Positions 54,012-62,085 of a stretch of 64,000 nt of DNA are shown piece after piece. Numbering within the stretch: the first letter of the stretch is position 1; every line of letters begins with the position of its first letter. The notes beneath the pieces were generated by a model. That model did not search any database, was not told the origin of the DNA, and saw nothing but the letters and a program-made list of their open reading frames with translations. Made by a program: the position numbers and the translations under genes. Source of the stretch: Bacteroidota bacterium (GTDB taxonomy: Bacteria > Bacteroidota > Bacteroidia > Chitinophagales > Chitinophagaceae); the NCBI GenBank assembly GCA_030706685.1, contig JAUZOA010000007.1:51579-115578 (forward strand), given 5' to 3'.

Positions 54012-54434
54012 TTATATTGCGTTTATTGATTCTTCTAATCTTTTTAAGCAGATTTTCCAACCCTCTGTATGAGTGAGAATGTCGTCCAGTATGGTGAAGC
54101 CATTGTGTTGCAATTGTAATTCTGTTTCGTTGTCTTTCGGAATAAGTGTCCACACAACTATTGAACTAAAAGTCCTGCTGTCGTCTTTCGTGCCACCATT
54201 CCACGAATAAGAAAGTTTACTGAACGGTTTAACTTCCAACACTTCGCAATCAACACCGCCTTTATACTTGCCGTCAGGTTTTGACACGAAAGTGAAACGG
54301 AATTTATGTCCAACGATGGGTTGAAAATCATTTTTCATCAACCATTGTTCAATGAGTTCGGGCTTGGTCAGATATTCCCAAACCTCTTCCGGCGATTGCT
54401 TAAAATGCCATGACTGTTTTATTTCTTTTTGCAT
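54012..54434 (-). CDS. SRPBCC/AHSA1-family protein, first gene of ArsR operon
   Basis: 140 residues. IKQSWHFKQSPEEVWEYLTKPELIEQWLMKNDFQPIVGHKFRF, GGVDCEVLEVKPFSKLSYSW and TELQLQHNGFTILDDILTHTEGWKICLKRLEESI are AHSA1/Aha1-C-like START features; the WxYLTxPELIxQW segment is more canonical than in the four downstream copies. ArsR plus AHSA1 pairs are widespread in bacteria and usually co-regulated. It is the promoter-proximal gene, starting 6 bp downstream of the first palindrome (54440). Confidence 0.85.
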   Translation of the reverse strand: MQKEIKQSWHFKQSPEEVWEYLTKPELIEQWLMKNDFQPIVGHKFRFTFVSKPDGKYKGGVDCEVLEVKPFSKLSYSWNGGTKDDSRTFSSIVVWTLIPKDNETELQLQHNGFTILDDILTHTEGWKICLKRLEESINAI

Positions 54435-54439
54435 AATAG

Positions 54440-54488
54440 GTAACTTTAAAGTTACTCAAATATATGGGTAACTTTAGAGTTACGCAAA
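54440..54488 (-). promoter_or_regulatory. Promoter with two palindromic operators for the ArsR operon
   Basis: GTAACTTTAAAGTTAC (54440-54455) is a perfect 16-bp palindrome. GTAACTTTAGAGTTAC (54468-54483) is the same with one change; centres are 28 bp apart. On the minus strand TATATTTG (plus 54457-54464) fits the -7 consensus TAnnTTTG and TTTG (plus 54485-54488) is placed 20 bp before it, the right spacing. One palindrome lies between -33 and -7, the other over the expected transcription start. This is the geometry of a repressed, autoregulated promoter. Confidence 0.85.
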
Positions 54489-54788
54489 TATTTTTTTTTG
54501 CCGGTTGAAGACAATCTAAAAACCAGCTAAAAAAAGTAGAATTGAAGTCTGTCTGCTTGAAGTTTGGTACTGTCGCCAAAGCATGACGCACAACACATAA
54601 ATTTATGAAATAAGGAGCATCCCTCAGAAAAGGGTGTTACGGAAAATCAATCCATTAGGGATATGCTTTTTGTATTGTTATCAGGACAAGTCAATCCTCC
54701 ACCCCATATCCTTTTCTCTTATTGATAAATACACCGGCTTTGAAAAGCAATTTACTTTCCACATAAAATTTTGGGATAATAAATAAGA

Positions 54789-54900
54789 AAACCGAAGCAT
54801 TTACACTTCGGTTTTTATCGTGCACAGGACTAGCCGGAGTTCGAACTTTGTAGTTGAGAGTCTGAAAGTTATTCACGGATTTAACCTAGATGCAGGCTCA
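54789..54900 (-). repeat. Dispersed repeat element A, copy 5
   Basis: Hairpin AAACCGAAG (54789-54797) with CTTCGGTTT (54806-54814), then TCGTGCACAGGACTAGCCGG and a body with GAGTCTGAAAGTTATTC and ATGCAGGCTCATC (to about 54900). On the minus strand a T-rich tract follows the hairpin. It lies 80 bp downstream of tRNA-Leu. It is the best-preserved copy of the box. Confidence 0.7.
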
Positions 54901-54927
54901 TCACCCACTTAAGCAGAAAGAGAAACA

Positions 54928-54971
54928 GAAACAGAAAGAGTGTATGGCGCTCTCCGCTCTCTTTCTGTTTC
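54928..54971 (-). terminator. Purine-rich hairpin downstream of tRNA-Leu
   Basis: GAAACAGAAAGAG (54928-54940) pairs perfectly with CTCTTTCTGTTTC (54959-54971), 18-base loop. It lies 8 bp past the tRNA 3' end on the minus strand. There is no clear T-run after it, so the terminator role is tentative. Confidence 0.5.
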
Positions 54972-54979
54972 TTTCCTTG

Positions 54980-55063
54980 TGCCCAGAACAGGAATCGAAC
55001 CTGCACATCCTTGCGGACACCAGATTTTGAGTCTGGCGCGTCTACCAATTCCGCCATCTGGGC
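54980..55063 (-). tRNA. tRNA-Leu (anticodon CAA)
   Basis: Minus-strand 84-nt sequence with acceptor GCCCAGA/TCTGGGC, D-arm GGCGGAATTGGTAGACGC, anticodon stem CCAGA/TCTGG with loop CTCAAAA, long variable arm (TGTCCGCAAGGATG) and T-arm CAGGTTCGATTCCTG. The long variable arm and CAA anticodon identify leucine. The 3' CCA is not encoded. Confidence 0.97.
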
Positions 55064-55316
55064 AGCTAAGAGCTATCAGCTAAGAGCTTTTAACGGGTTG
55101 CAATATTACACCTTTCCCTCTGATTTTTGAAAATAGCCGGTATAATATTGGCTTTGTAAAGCAAAGATTTTTTATCCGGTATAACCCCATAGTCCCTAGC
55201 CGGGCAGGCCTTTTAAATAATCTCACCTGTTGACCTATATCATTCCCCGACAAACAAATAATGCTTAGTTTAGGTTACAAAATCAGTGTTCATGGTTACC
55301 AATAAAAGAATAAAGC

Positions 55317-55922
55317 ATGGAGGCAGTTAGAACCATCCCGGATATGGAACTGGTGGCCAACCTCCGGTCAGGTAGCAGGATGGAAGAATCCGTAAAAGCT
55401 ATTTACCGCAACTATTTTGACGGCCTTTGCTGGTATGTCATGAATAACAGCGGTAGCCGGCAGGACGCAGAAGATATATTCCAGGAAGTAGTAGTCAGTT
55501 TCATAGAACTGGTTCAGAAAGATAAATTCAGGGGTGAATCAAGCATAAAAACCTTCCTGTTTTCCCTTAACCGGCATACCTGGCTCAATGAACTGAAACG
55601 AAGAGGCAGGGCCCTTGCCCGGGAAGAAAAATTTGAGAAAGGACAACCTGGAACAGAAATGGATGTCAGCCATTTGATCGCCGGCAGGGAAGCAAAAGAA
55701 CAGGTGATGCAGCTGGTAAGCCAGTTAGGGGAAAATTGCCAGAAAATATTAATCATGTTTTATTATGACAACTTATCCATAAAAGAAATGCTTGAATCCC
55801 TGAATTATGAAAACGAGCAGGTGGTACGTAATAAAAAATACAAATGCCTGAAACAATTAGAACTGATGATAACCCAAAACCCGGCCCTGAAAGAGCAACT
55901 TAAAAATTTATTGCATGAATAA
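55317..55922 (+). CDS. ECF-type RNA polymerase sigma factor
   Basis: 201 residues. Region 2 shows IYRNYFDGLCWYVMNNSGSRQDAEDIFQEVVVSFI and FRGESSIKTFLFSLNRHTWLNELKRR; region 4 shows LGENCQKILIMFYYDNLSIKEMLESLNYENEQVVRNKKYKCLKQL. The NYENEQVVRNKKYKCL end is typical of sigma factors that Bacteroidota carry near CHAT/TPR genes. The start ATG 55317 directs transcription of unknown genes, perhaps including the lipoproteins and CHAT unit nearby. It overlaps the next gene by 8 bp. Confidence 0.92.
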   Translation: MEAVRTIPDMELVANLRSGSRMEESVKAIYRNYFDGLCWYVMNNSGSRQDAEDIFQEVVVSFIELVQKDKFRGESSIKTFLFSLNRHTWLNELKRRGRALAREEKFEKGQPGTEMDVSHLIAGREAKEQVMQLVSQLGENCQKILIMFYYDNLSIKEMLESLNYENEQVVRNKKYKCLKQLELMITQNPALKEQLKNLLHE

Positions 55923-56679
55923 TTCTACGAATGATATGTCCGAAAAACTGGTAAAATACCTGGATGGTGAACTTGCCGGCGCCGAAAAGGAAGATATAGA
56001 GCGGCAACTGGCAGCTGACCCGGCCTTGCAGGAAGAGCTGGAAACGCTGAAGCTGGCCAGGGAGGCGGTTCGCAGTTATGGGTTGCAAAAGCAGGTAGCA
56101 GGTATTCACCGGCAAATGATGAATGAAGCGCAGGCTCCTGTCCGGAATATCGGTTCAACCAGGCGTATTATCCGGTACAGTATGAGTATCGCGGCTGGTA
56201 TATTTATTATCTTCCTTGGGATCACTACCTATAATTATCTCACTATTTCTGCCAATAAACTATTTAACGATAATTACCGGCCCTATGAATTGCCCACTAA
56301 CCGGGATATGACTAACCTGGCAATTTCCCCTGTTGAAAAAGCTTACCGGGAAAAGAATTATGCGGAGGTGATAAGACTGGCCGGTATAAATGATTCACTG
56401 CCTGTAAAAGAAAATTTCCTCCTGGCCATGTCTTACCTCGAATTGAAAGATGACAGTAAGGCTATCACCAATTTCAAAAAAGTGATCATTGCCAATGAAT
56501 CGGAAGCAACAAATGTGCGGAAGGAAGAGGCGGAATATTACCTGTCATTAACCTACCTGCGCAGCAAAGATTATGATCATGCCCTTGAATTGATGAATAA
56601 GATACAGGATAACCCCAATCATCTCTACCACGAAAAAATTACCGGTAACCTGGTAACCAAAATAAAAAGACTCAGATAG
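55915..56679 (+). CDS. Membrane anti-sigma-like protein with TPR region
   Basis: 254 residues. An N-terminal zinc-less anti-sigma-like segment (LVKYLDGELAGAEKEDIERQLAADPALQEELETLKLAREAV) is followed by one membrane helix (about 85-107, IIRYSMSIAAGIFIIFLGITTY) and a periplasmic helical part with TPR-like repeats (SPVEKAYREKNYAEVIRLAG, SYLELKDDSKAITNFKKVI, SLTYLRSKDYDHALELM). It overlaps the sigma factor gene by 8 bp, so the two are translated together and this is probably its regulator. A terminator follows 27 bp after the stop. Confidence 0.8.
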   Translation: MNNSTNDMSEKLVKYLDGELAGAEKEDIERQLAADPALQEELETLKLAREAVRSYGLQKQVAGIHRQMMNEAQAPVRNIGSTRRIIRYSMSIAAGIFIIFLGITTYNYLTISANKLFNDNYRPYELPTNRDMTNLAISPVEKAYREKNYAEVIRLAGINDSLPVKENFLLAMSYLELKDDSKAITNFKKVIIANESEATNVRKEEAEYYLSLTYLRSKDYDHALELMNKIQDNPNHLYHEKITGNLVTKIKRLR

Positions 56680-56706
56680 GGTGAATCGTGGGTGGCTGTA
56701 AACGAC

Positions 56707-56734
56707 CCTCCCCATTTCGGGGAGGATTTTTTTT
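56707..56734 (+). terminator. Intrinsic terminator after sigma/anti-sigma pair
   Basis: CCTCCCC (56707-56713) with GGGGAGG (56719-56725), loop ATTTC, then a run of T to 56734. Confidence 0.9.
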
Positions 56735-56797
56735 GCCTGCCGGTTACAAAACCTTTACCGGCGTTGACCAATTACTATATCACAAAAAACAGTATAT

Positions 56798-57214
56798 ATG
56801 ATAAAATCAACACTTTCTTTTTTATCGCTGGCCGCAATCCTGCTTTTTGTTGCCTGTAACAAGAGTAACAATATTTCGCCGGATGTGGCCACGGTGGCTT
56901 CTTCGGGTACCTGGCAGGTCAGCTTATTTATTAATAGCGGCCAGGATGAAACTGCCGGTTTTTCGGGCTACAGTTTTACATTCAACAGTAATGGCGCCCT
57001 TATTACATTGAAAAATGGGGTATCCAAAAACGGTACATGGAATGTAAATGGCTCCAATCAATTCAACATTGACCTCGGCCCGAAAGACAATACCAACCTC
57101 CCGTTTGGCGGGTTGACCCACGATTGGAAGATACTCTCCGTCGCCAATACAGAGATACGACTGGGCGATGATAATATTTCCAGTAATGAGTTCCTGACTT
57201 TTTCCAAAAATTAA
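56798..57214 (+). CDS. Lipocalin-like lipoprotein
   Basis: 138 residues. Lipobox LLFVAC gives Cys20. The body (SGTWQVSLFINSGQDETAGFSGYSFTFNSNGALITLKNGVSKNGTWNV ... FNIDLGP ... DWKILSVANTEIRLGDDN) has the strand pattern of small lipocalin-like proteins. It is followed after 11 bp by the DUF4382 lipoprotein gene, with which it is probably co-transcribed. The ligand is unknown. Confidence 0.65.
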   Translation: MIKSTLSFLSLAAILLFVACNKSNNISPDVATVASSGTWQVSLFINSGQDETAGFSGYSFTFNSNGALITLKNGVSKNGTWNVNGSNQFNIDLGPKDNTNLPFGGLTHDWKILSVANTEIRLGDDNISSNEFLTFSKN

Positions 57215-57225
57215 AATATACAAAT

Positions 57226-58068
57226 ATGAAAAGAATGATCCGTTTTACCGCATTGAGTTTAATAGGCTTTGTTCTCATTATTTACTCATGCAAGAAAGAG
57301 ACCTCCGGAGCACTTAACAACAATACGGTTAATGTAAACAAGCCTCATTCAGTGGCTATTTACCTGACCGACGATCAGACACCGGTCTTCGACAGCGTAT
57401 TTATTGATCTTCGCAAACTGGAAGTGAAAGTAGAAGACGATTCATTGGGCAATGATGGCTGGGTAAACCTGAACATTCGCCCCGGAGTGTACAATATCCT
57501 GCGCCTCCGCAATGGACTTGACACATTGTTTGCAACAGGCACTTTACCCAATGCCAGGGTGCAAAAAATACGCCTGACATTAGGCACGCAGAACAGTGTA
57601 ATGAAAAATGGACAGAGCTTCCCATTGAATGTGCATGACAACGACAGGGAAGTAGTGGCAAATCTTGAAGCCGGCAATTTTGAAGTAATTCCCCCTGACC
57701 AGGTTCTTTTCTGGATTGACTTTGATGCCAGCCATTCCATCCAGACCGACAACAGCGGTTCCGGAAATAACAATGGCTATCGCCTTAAATCACATATAAG
57801 GATTTTTAGCCGCAGTAATTCCGGGCGAATAGAAGGAAAAGTATTGCCTGCCGCTGCCGACGCCCTCGTTATGGCTATTAATGGTACCGATACAACTATG
57901 GCTGTTCCTGATGATGATGACGGAGAATTCAAAATTGTCGGATTGAATGCCGGAACGTATAAAGTCTTTGTTGATGGCAGAAATAACTATAATGATACTA
58001 CCATCAATAACGTGATCGTCAGAAACCGTGAAGACACACACCTGCCCGCAATTACTTTGCATCAATAA
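57226..58068 (+). CDS. DUF4382-type lipoprotein with carboxypeptidase-regulatory-like tail
   Basis: 280 residues. Lipobox IIYSC gives Cys22. HSVAIYLTDDQTPVFDSVFIDLRKLEVKVED and the later LRNGLDTLFATGTLPNARVQKIRLTLGTQNSVMKNGQSFPL match DUF4382. The C-terminus, GRIEGKVLPAAADALVMAINGTDTTMAVPDDDDGEFKIVGLNAGTYKVFVDGRNN, is a carboxypeptidase-regulatory-like beta sandwich. The role is unknown; it may bind a surface ligand. A bidirectional-looking terminator separates it from the convergent CHAT gene. Confidence 0.82.
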   Translation: MKRMIRFTALSLIGFVLIIYSCKKETSGALNNNTVNVNKPHSVAIYLTDDQTPVFDSVFIDLRKLEVKVEDDSLGNDGWVNLNIRPGVYNILRLRNGLDTLFATGTLPNARVQKIRLTLGTQNSVMKNGQSFPLNVHDNDREVVANLEAGNFEVIPPDQVLFWIDFDASHSIQTDNSGSGNNNGYRLKSHIRIFSRSNSGRIEGKVLPAAADALVMAINGTDTTMAVPDDDDGEFKIVGLNAGTYKVFVDGRNNYNDTTINNVIVRNREDTHLPAITLHQ

Positions 58069-58100
58069 CCTGTAATAAAATCTGTCTTCCTGTGACAACC

Positions 58101-58133
58101 ATTCCGTCCCGGATTATCCGGGACGGAATTTTT
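58101..58133 (+). terminator. Intrinsic terminator between convergent genes
   Basis: Perfect 14-bp stem ATTCCGTCCCGGAT (58101-58114) with 58116-58129, one-base loop region, then TTTTT; the T-run reaches the stop of the convergent gene. Confidence 0.85.
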
Positions 58134-60957
58134 ATGGCCTGCGATTTTTCCTTTTCACCCTGGTAATAATGATAGCCGCGGCCAATAATAGAGTACCGGG
58201 AGCTATCCACCACCACCCATTGAAAGAGGGCTCAGCGGCTTCATATTGTCCTATAAAAACAAGGTGCGCCCAGTAATTCGGCGCTTTGAAACGAGGATCC
58301 ATATCCGTACTATTCAACAAATCAAGCTTTGCTTGTTGCAATGCTTTGTCTTTGCGGAATCCTTTACTAAGATAATGATGAAGCCGTTCTGATATATAGG
58401 CTGTTGTCTTATCTTCTGCTTTCCAGAGTGATGTGATGATATTGGGACAACCCGCATAGGCGAATGCTCTCGATAAACTCATGAGGCCTTCACCTTTTAC
58501 AAGTCTGCCGGTACCGGTCTCACAGGCGCTTAATATGATCAATTGGGTTGAATCAAGATTCATATTATATATTTCACCCGCATACAGCCTGTAATCGCTT
58601 GTATTTCCCCCGGGATAGAAAGAGATGAAGGAGCGCAGTGGCATTTCGTTATTTACACTGGCATGGGTAGCCAGGTGTATGATGCCGTAATGATTGGCAC
58701 TTTGAAGAAAATGCTCTTTGGTAGCATTGCTGTCTTTAAAAATTTTTCCTTCCAGGTTATTGACTTCATCTTTTGATGCCGGGAGGCTGCTTAAAGTAAA
58801 TCCTGAAGAATCGGTGAAGTTTTTTGATATGAAGGGAGCGAAGGCAAGTGTATTTTCCGTAGCATGAACAGGATGGTTCTTTCCGAAAAGCGAAGTGGAA
58901 TACAGGTATTGAACAGAAAATTTTTGTACCAGGTATTGCTGTTTCTCATCTTGCAGGGCCTCGAAAGGTAAATAATTCAGTTCATCATCGGGGATGATGA
59001 TAAGACGATCAATCCCGGACAGCTTTGGATGGACAGGCAGGATCAGCTTCTTGTATAATTCCATGGATACAAGGCTGCCATTGTACTTCTGATCACCCGG
59101 TTCAGTCACCAGGGAAGTTTTAAAGGAATCTATTCCCGCAATAAATTCTTTAGCCAGGGGGGAAGTGCTGTATTCAAAACTGCCGGCTGTGATAAACAAG
59201 ATGAGCAGTTTGTTATCAGACAAATGATAAGACAATAAAGCTGTGTGATTATCCAGTTGTTTTTGAAGATCACTTACAGGCGGGATGCGTTCATTTAGTT
59301 GCTTTTCGCCAAAAACAGGATCGTTATTAATCTTATCTTCCAGTTTCCCCAATTGTATTTCATAATCGCGGATAGAGGCATTGATCTTTGCTAATGATGC
59401 GCTGTCGGTTACCTGGCCTGCTTTTAAGGACAGGCGTGTGATCGCTGTCTTGACCGATGATTCCTGCCGGAATAATTCATTGCCCGCGCCTTGTTTGTTC
59501 CTCCATTCATTTTCCTGTATGTTCAGCGAAAGAATAGAAGCTTTATTTCGCTGGTCAAACAAATAAGCGTCTTCTAAAAAACCTTTCTTTTGCGTAAGAT
59601 CGTAAAGAAGGAGACTGACATCAATGGGTTTGCTGTGGGCCGTGTATTTTATTTTGTCAAGGAAGAGCCGCGCTTCGTCGGAGTCATACGTTCTTTCTAC
59701 ATAATCCGCCAGGCGGAAAGCGGCGCGGTAAGTATCCAATGACGCTTCCAGTTCTTTGATATCTTTTACCTGTTGATAAAATTTTTCGAAAGTATTAGCT
59801 TTTGCCGTTAACAGGTTAAACAAGTTGATATAGGAAAATACATCGCTAAATTGGGAGGGGTTGCCGTAAATATCGGTTGTATCGAAATCATTTACGAGCT
59901 GGACAATCGCCTGCTGGTACTTATCAAGGGCTTTCCTGAATTCATTTTGCCGGTAATCAAGATCACCCAGGTATTGTAGAGTGAGCCCTGCCTGTACATT
60001 TTTCCTGTTATTGTTCCATTGTTGGTTTTGAGTGATGGCTTCGAGGTAATAATAACGGGCTGAATCCGGCTGGTTCATGCTTTCATAGGCCTGGCCGATA
60101 TCATTCAGTAGTCTTACGTTCTTGTTGTTCGTATACTTTACCTGTTCAAAAAAATATAGTGCTTTCCGGCCGTCTCCTGATCTTAAATGGATCGTTCCGA
60201 TATTGTGGAGGATATCATTCTTATCTATATCCTGTTTAAGCAGTTCCTGGTATATGTTATTGGCGGCATCAAACTCTTCCAGCCTCGTTAAGGTAGCAGC
60301 TAAATTTATCTTGTAATTGATCAGCAGACCTTCATTGGATGAATTAGGCTTACCCAGTAAAGTGATGGCTTTTTCAAAATAATTCTTTGCCTGGCTGTAA
60401 TTACCCGTCTCAAAATACATAGCTCCAAGGGTATTGTATAGCCTGTTGGTGCCTTCAAGAAGGGTCGTATACCTTCCGGCTATTTCTTCTGCTTTTTTAT
60501 AGTTTACGAGGGCGGAGTCAAATTGGTTATTGTTGTATTGTATGCCGCCGATGAAAAGATACGGCTTGAACAAAAAAGAATCGGGAAGGGACGGAAGCCT
60601 CGACTGGATGGCTACCGCCATTTCATAATATCGCTTTGCAGCGGGGAGGCTGTCAAAATAGTGCTCCAGTACCCCTATTTTATAATAGCAATGAAAGGCA
60701 AGAGAATCATCATGAGCTTTTTCAATAGCCGGAAGAATGTTTTTAAAACCTTTCAGCGCCTGCAGGTTCATGGCAGCTTCCTTTTCGCCGGTCTCATCCG
60801 AATAACCCGGGAGAGAAGAAAGTTGTTCCGCCTGGTGATAGATATGATCAGTGGCAGTATATTTTTCCAGGTACAACCTGTTGTTCGTACCCGGTTGCCG
60901 GGGAAAGGCCAATACCAGGAAGAATGACAAAAGAAAAGCTGCCAGTAAACGATTCAT
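58132..60957 (-). CDS. Exported TPR-CHAT protein (caspase-like)
   Basis: 941 residues from ATG 60957. Signal peptide (MNRLLAAFLLSFFLVLAFP), then about eight TPR repeats over residues 90-380. The CHAT caspase-like domain fills about 640-900, with catalytic His765 in IHLATHA and Cys812 in LSACETGTG, then GEGLMSLSRAFAYAGCPNIITSLW. A C-terminal membrane helix (WWWIAPGTLLLAAAIIITRVKRKNRR) ends in a basic tail, placing the TPR-CHAT part outside the cytoplasm. The catalytic dyad is intact. It is preceded by a lipoprotein gene 43 bp upstream. Confidence 0.87.
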   Translation of the reverse strand: MNRLLAAFLLSFFLVLAFPRQPGTNNRLYLEKYTATDHIYHQAEQLSSLPGYSDETGEKEAAMNLQALKGFKNILPAIEKAHDDSLAFHCYYKIGVLEHYFDSLPAAKRYYEMAVAIQSRLPSLPDSFLFKPYLFIGGIQYNNNQFDSALVNYKKAEEIAGRYTTLLEGTNRLYNTLGAMYFETGNYSQAKNYFEKAITLLGKPNSSNEGLLINYKINLAATLTRLEEFDAANNIYQELLKQDIDKNDILHNIGTIHLRSGDGRKALYFFEQVKYTNNKNVRLLNDIGQAYESMNQPDSARYYYLEAITQNQQWNNNRKNVQAGLTLQYLGDLDYRQNEFRKALDKYQQAIVQLVNDFDTTDIYGNPSQFSDVFSYINLFNLLTAKANTFEKFYQQVKDIKELEASLDTYRAAFRLADYVERTYDSDEARLFLDKIKYTAHSKPIDVSLLLYDLTQKKGFLEDAYLFDQRNKASILSLNIQENEWRNKQGAGNELFRQESSVKTAITRLSLKAGQVTDSASLAKINASIRDYEIQLGKLEDKINNDPVFGEKQLNERIPPVSDLQKQLDNHTALLSYHLSDNKLLILFITAGSFEYSTSPLAKEFIAGIDSFKTSLVTEPGDQKYNGSLVSMELYKKLILPVHPKLSGIDRLIIIPDDELNYLPFEALQDEKQQYLVQKFSVQYLYSTSLFGKNHPVHATENTLAFAPFISKNFTDSSGFTLSSLPASKDEVNNLEGKIFKDSNATKEHFLQSANHYGIIHLATHASVNNEMPLRSFISFYPGGNTSDYRLYAGEIYNMNLDSTQLIILSACETGTGRLVKGEGLMSLSRAFAYAGCPNIITSLWKAEDKTTAYISERLHHYLSKGFRKDKALQQAKLDLLNSTDMDPRFKAPNYWAHLVFIGQYEAAEPSFNGWWWIAPGTLLLAAAIIITRVKRKNRRP

Positions 60958-61000
60958 GATAAGCGGGATGATGCTTACCAAATTTAACAGAAGAAGTTGA

Positions 61001-61780
61001 CTATTGATTGATAATTATGACGCAGGGGGGTCTTGGTTTGGCTATACGGGCTGCGCCGGCTGTCCTTAAGAAAACACCCTGGTCTGCCCGGTCCTGCAAC
61101 GTTTGCAGGAGGTCAGGGGCTACATCGGCCATGGTATTGTAATAGTATAGCCTCACTCTTAATTTATTTAGCGACTTGCCACTCTCATCATTTACGCGAT
61201 AAGCAATATCAAAATCTTTACGGACATCATTTTGAGGTATAGCGCCAAAAATGCCATTACGCACTGACTGCGCCAGGTTGATCTGCCCATTAATGGTTTG
61301 AACAGAACAGCCCCCCGAATTAGCACCGTTTCCTTCGTCAAAAGTGGAACCATTCAATGGCAGGATCCTTTGAGTGCTGGCATTGTAAACCGGGAAAGCA
61401 ATGCTGTCGTTTTGTGAAAGATGATAAAATTTATCCGGGAAAGTAATACCGGATAATACCACCATTGTCTTTGTCTCGGTTCCATCAGGCGCCGTATGCG
61501 TGATCCTGTAACGAAGGCCGGTTTCACTCTTACTCACGTTAATGGCCCCTGTGATGTCATCAATTTGTATTCCATCCGGGAAACCCGAATAAGTACCATC
61601 GCGATGCTCAGTCGGGTAAACAATATAATCCGTGGACTGGTCTTTCAGGTATATTATCGAATCACCATAATTCAGGTTGTAAGGAATGGAAGGTTCACTG
61701 CCTTTTTTATTGCAGGATAACCAGGTAATGGCTATACCCAGCACCAACAGGCTGGTTATTAAAGCATTAATACGATTCAT
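61001..61780 (-). CDS. Lipoprotein partner of the TPR-CHAT gene
   Basis: 259 residues from ATG 61780 (MNRINALITSLLVLGIAITWLSC, Cys23); an upstream in-frame start at 61804 is less good. The body has YNLNYGDSIIYLKDQSTDYIVYPTEHRDGTYSGFPDGIQIDDITGAINVSKSETGLRYRITHTAPDG, a cadherin/Ig-like strand series, and a conserved C-terminus PRPPCVIIINQ. The gene precedes the CHAT gene by 43 bp on the same strand, so the two are probably one transcript. A substrate or inhibitor of the CHAT protease is possible, but unproven. Confidence 0.68.
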   Translation of the reverse strand: MNRINALITSLLVLGIAITWLSCNKKGSEPSIPYNLNYGDSIIYLKDQSTDYIVYPTEHRDGTYSGFPDGIQIDDITGAINVSKSETGLRYRITHTAPDGTETKTMVVLSGITFPDKFYHLSQNDSIAFPVYNASTQRILPLNGSTFDEGNGANSGGCSVQTINGQINLAQSVRNGIFGAIPQNDVRKDFDIAYRVNDESGKSLNKLRVRLYYYNTMADVAPDLLQTLQDRADQGVFLRTAGAARIAKPRPPCVIIINQ

Positions 61781-62024
61781 GCGGCCTTCTTTCATATCTG
61801 TCAATTCAAAACGTTTAAATGTAACCTCCTGTTGCCAGGAAATTATTTTTTTCGAAGTTATAACACTTACCGGCCCTGCCGTTATGACTTAAATCATGAG
61901 TAGTATCCCGGTTTGAAAATAGCCGGTAAAAGGGGAAAGTGATAAGAAAATAAGCTTTGATTTGCAAACCTTTTTCTCATGGCCTGGTCATCTTCCCGGC
62001 GAATTGAAGCATTACCAAATCATG

Positions 62025-62056
62025 TTTGTTTTGAATTGCATTAAGCGGCAACTTTG
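62025..62056 (+). promoter_or_regulatory. Candidate promoter of the dehydrogenase gene
   Basis: TTTG (62025-62028), 20 bp, then CAACTTTG (62049-62056), one base from the -7 consensus TAnnTTTG. The start codon lies 29 bp downstream. Confidence 0.45.
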
Positions 62057-62085
62057 CGGCCTGATAGTTTTTAAATGGTGGAAAT

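Larger units (their letters stand above)
51521..54595. repeat. Inverted TGTTGTGCGT repeats bracketing the SRPBCC operon
   Basis: TGTTGTGCGT at 51521-51530 and its exact complement ACGCACAACA at 54586-54595 frame the whole AT-richer operon. Sequences around each resemble one another (GCGGCAAACC...TGC on the left). The 51310-51580 spacer also carries GC-rich dyads (for example GCCGCAAGGC-like and GCGGCAAACC). This could mark a unit acquired as a block; no integrase or transposase is present. Confidence 0.4.

Noticed and set aside
54818..54860. tRNA T-arm-like GTTCGAAC inside element A copy 5
   Set aside because: No acceptor or anticodon stem can be folded around it, and the other copies do not keep the motif.
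55317..56679. Sigma/anti-sigma pair as a SusC-linked FecIR-type system
   Set aside because: None of the three SusC proteins carries an STN domain and the pair is 20 kb away, so direct coupling is not supported.
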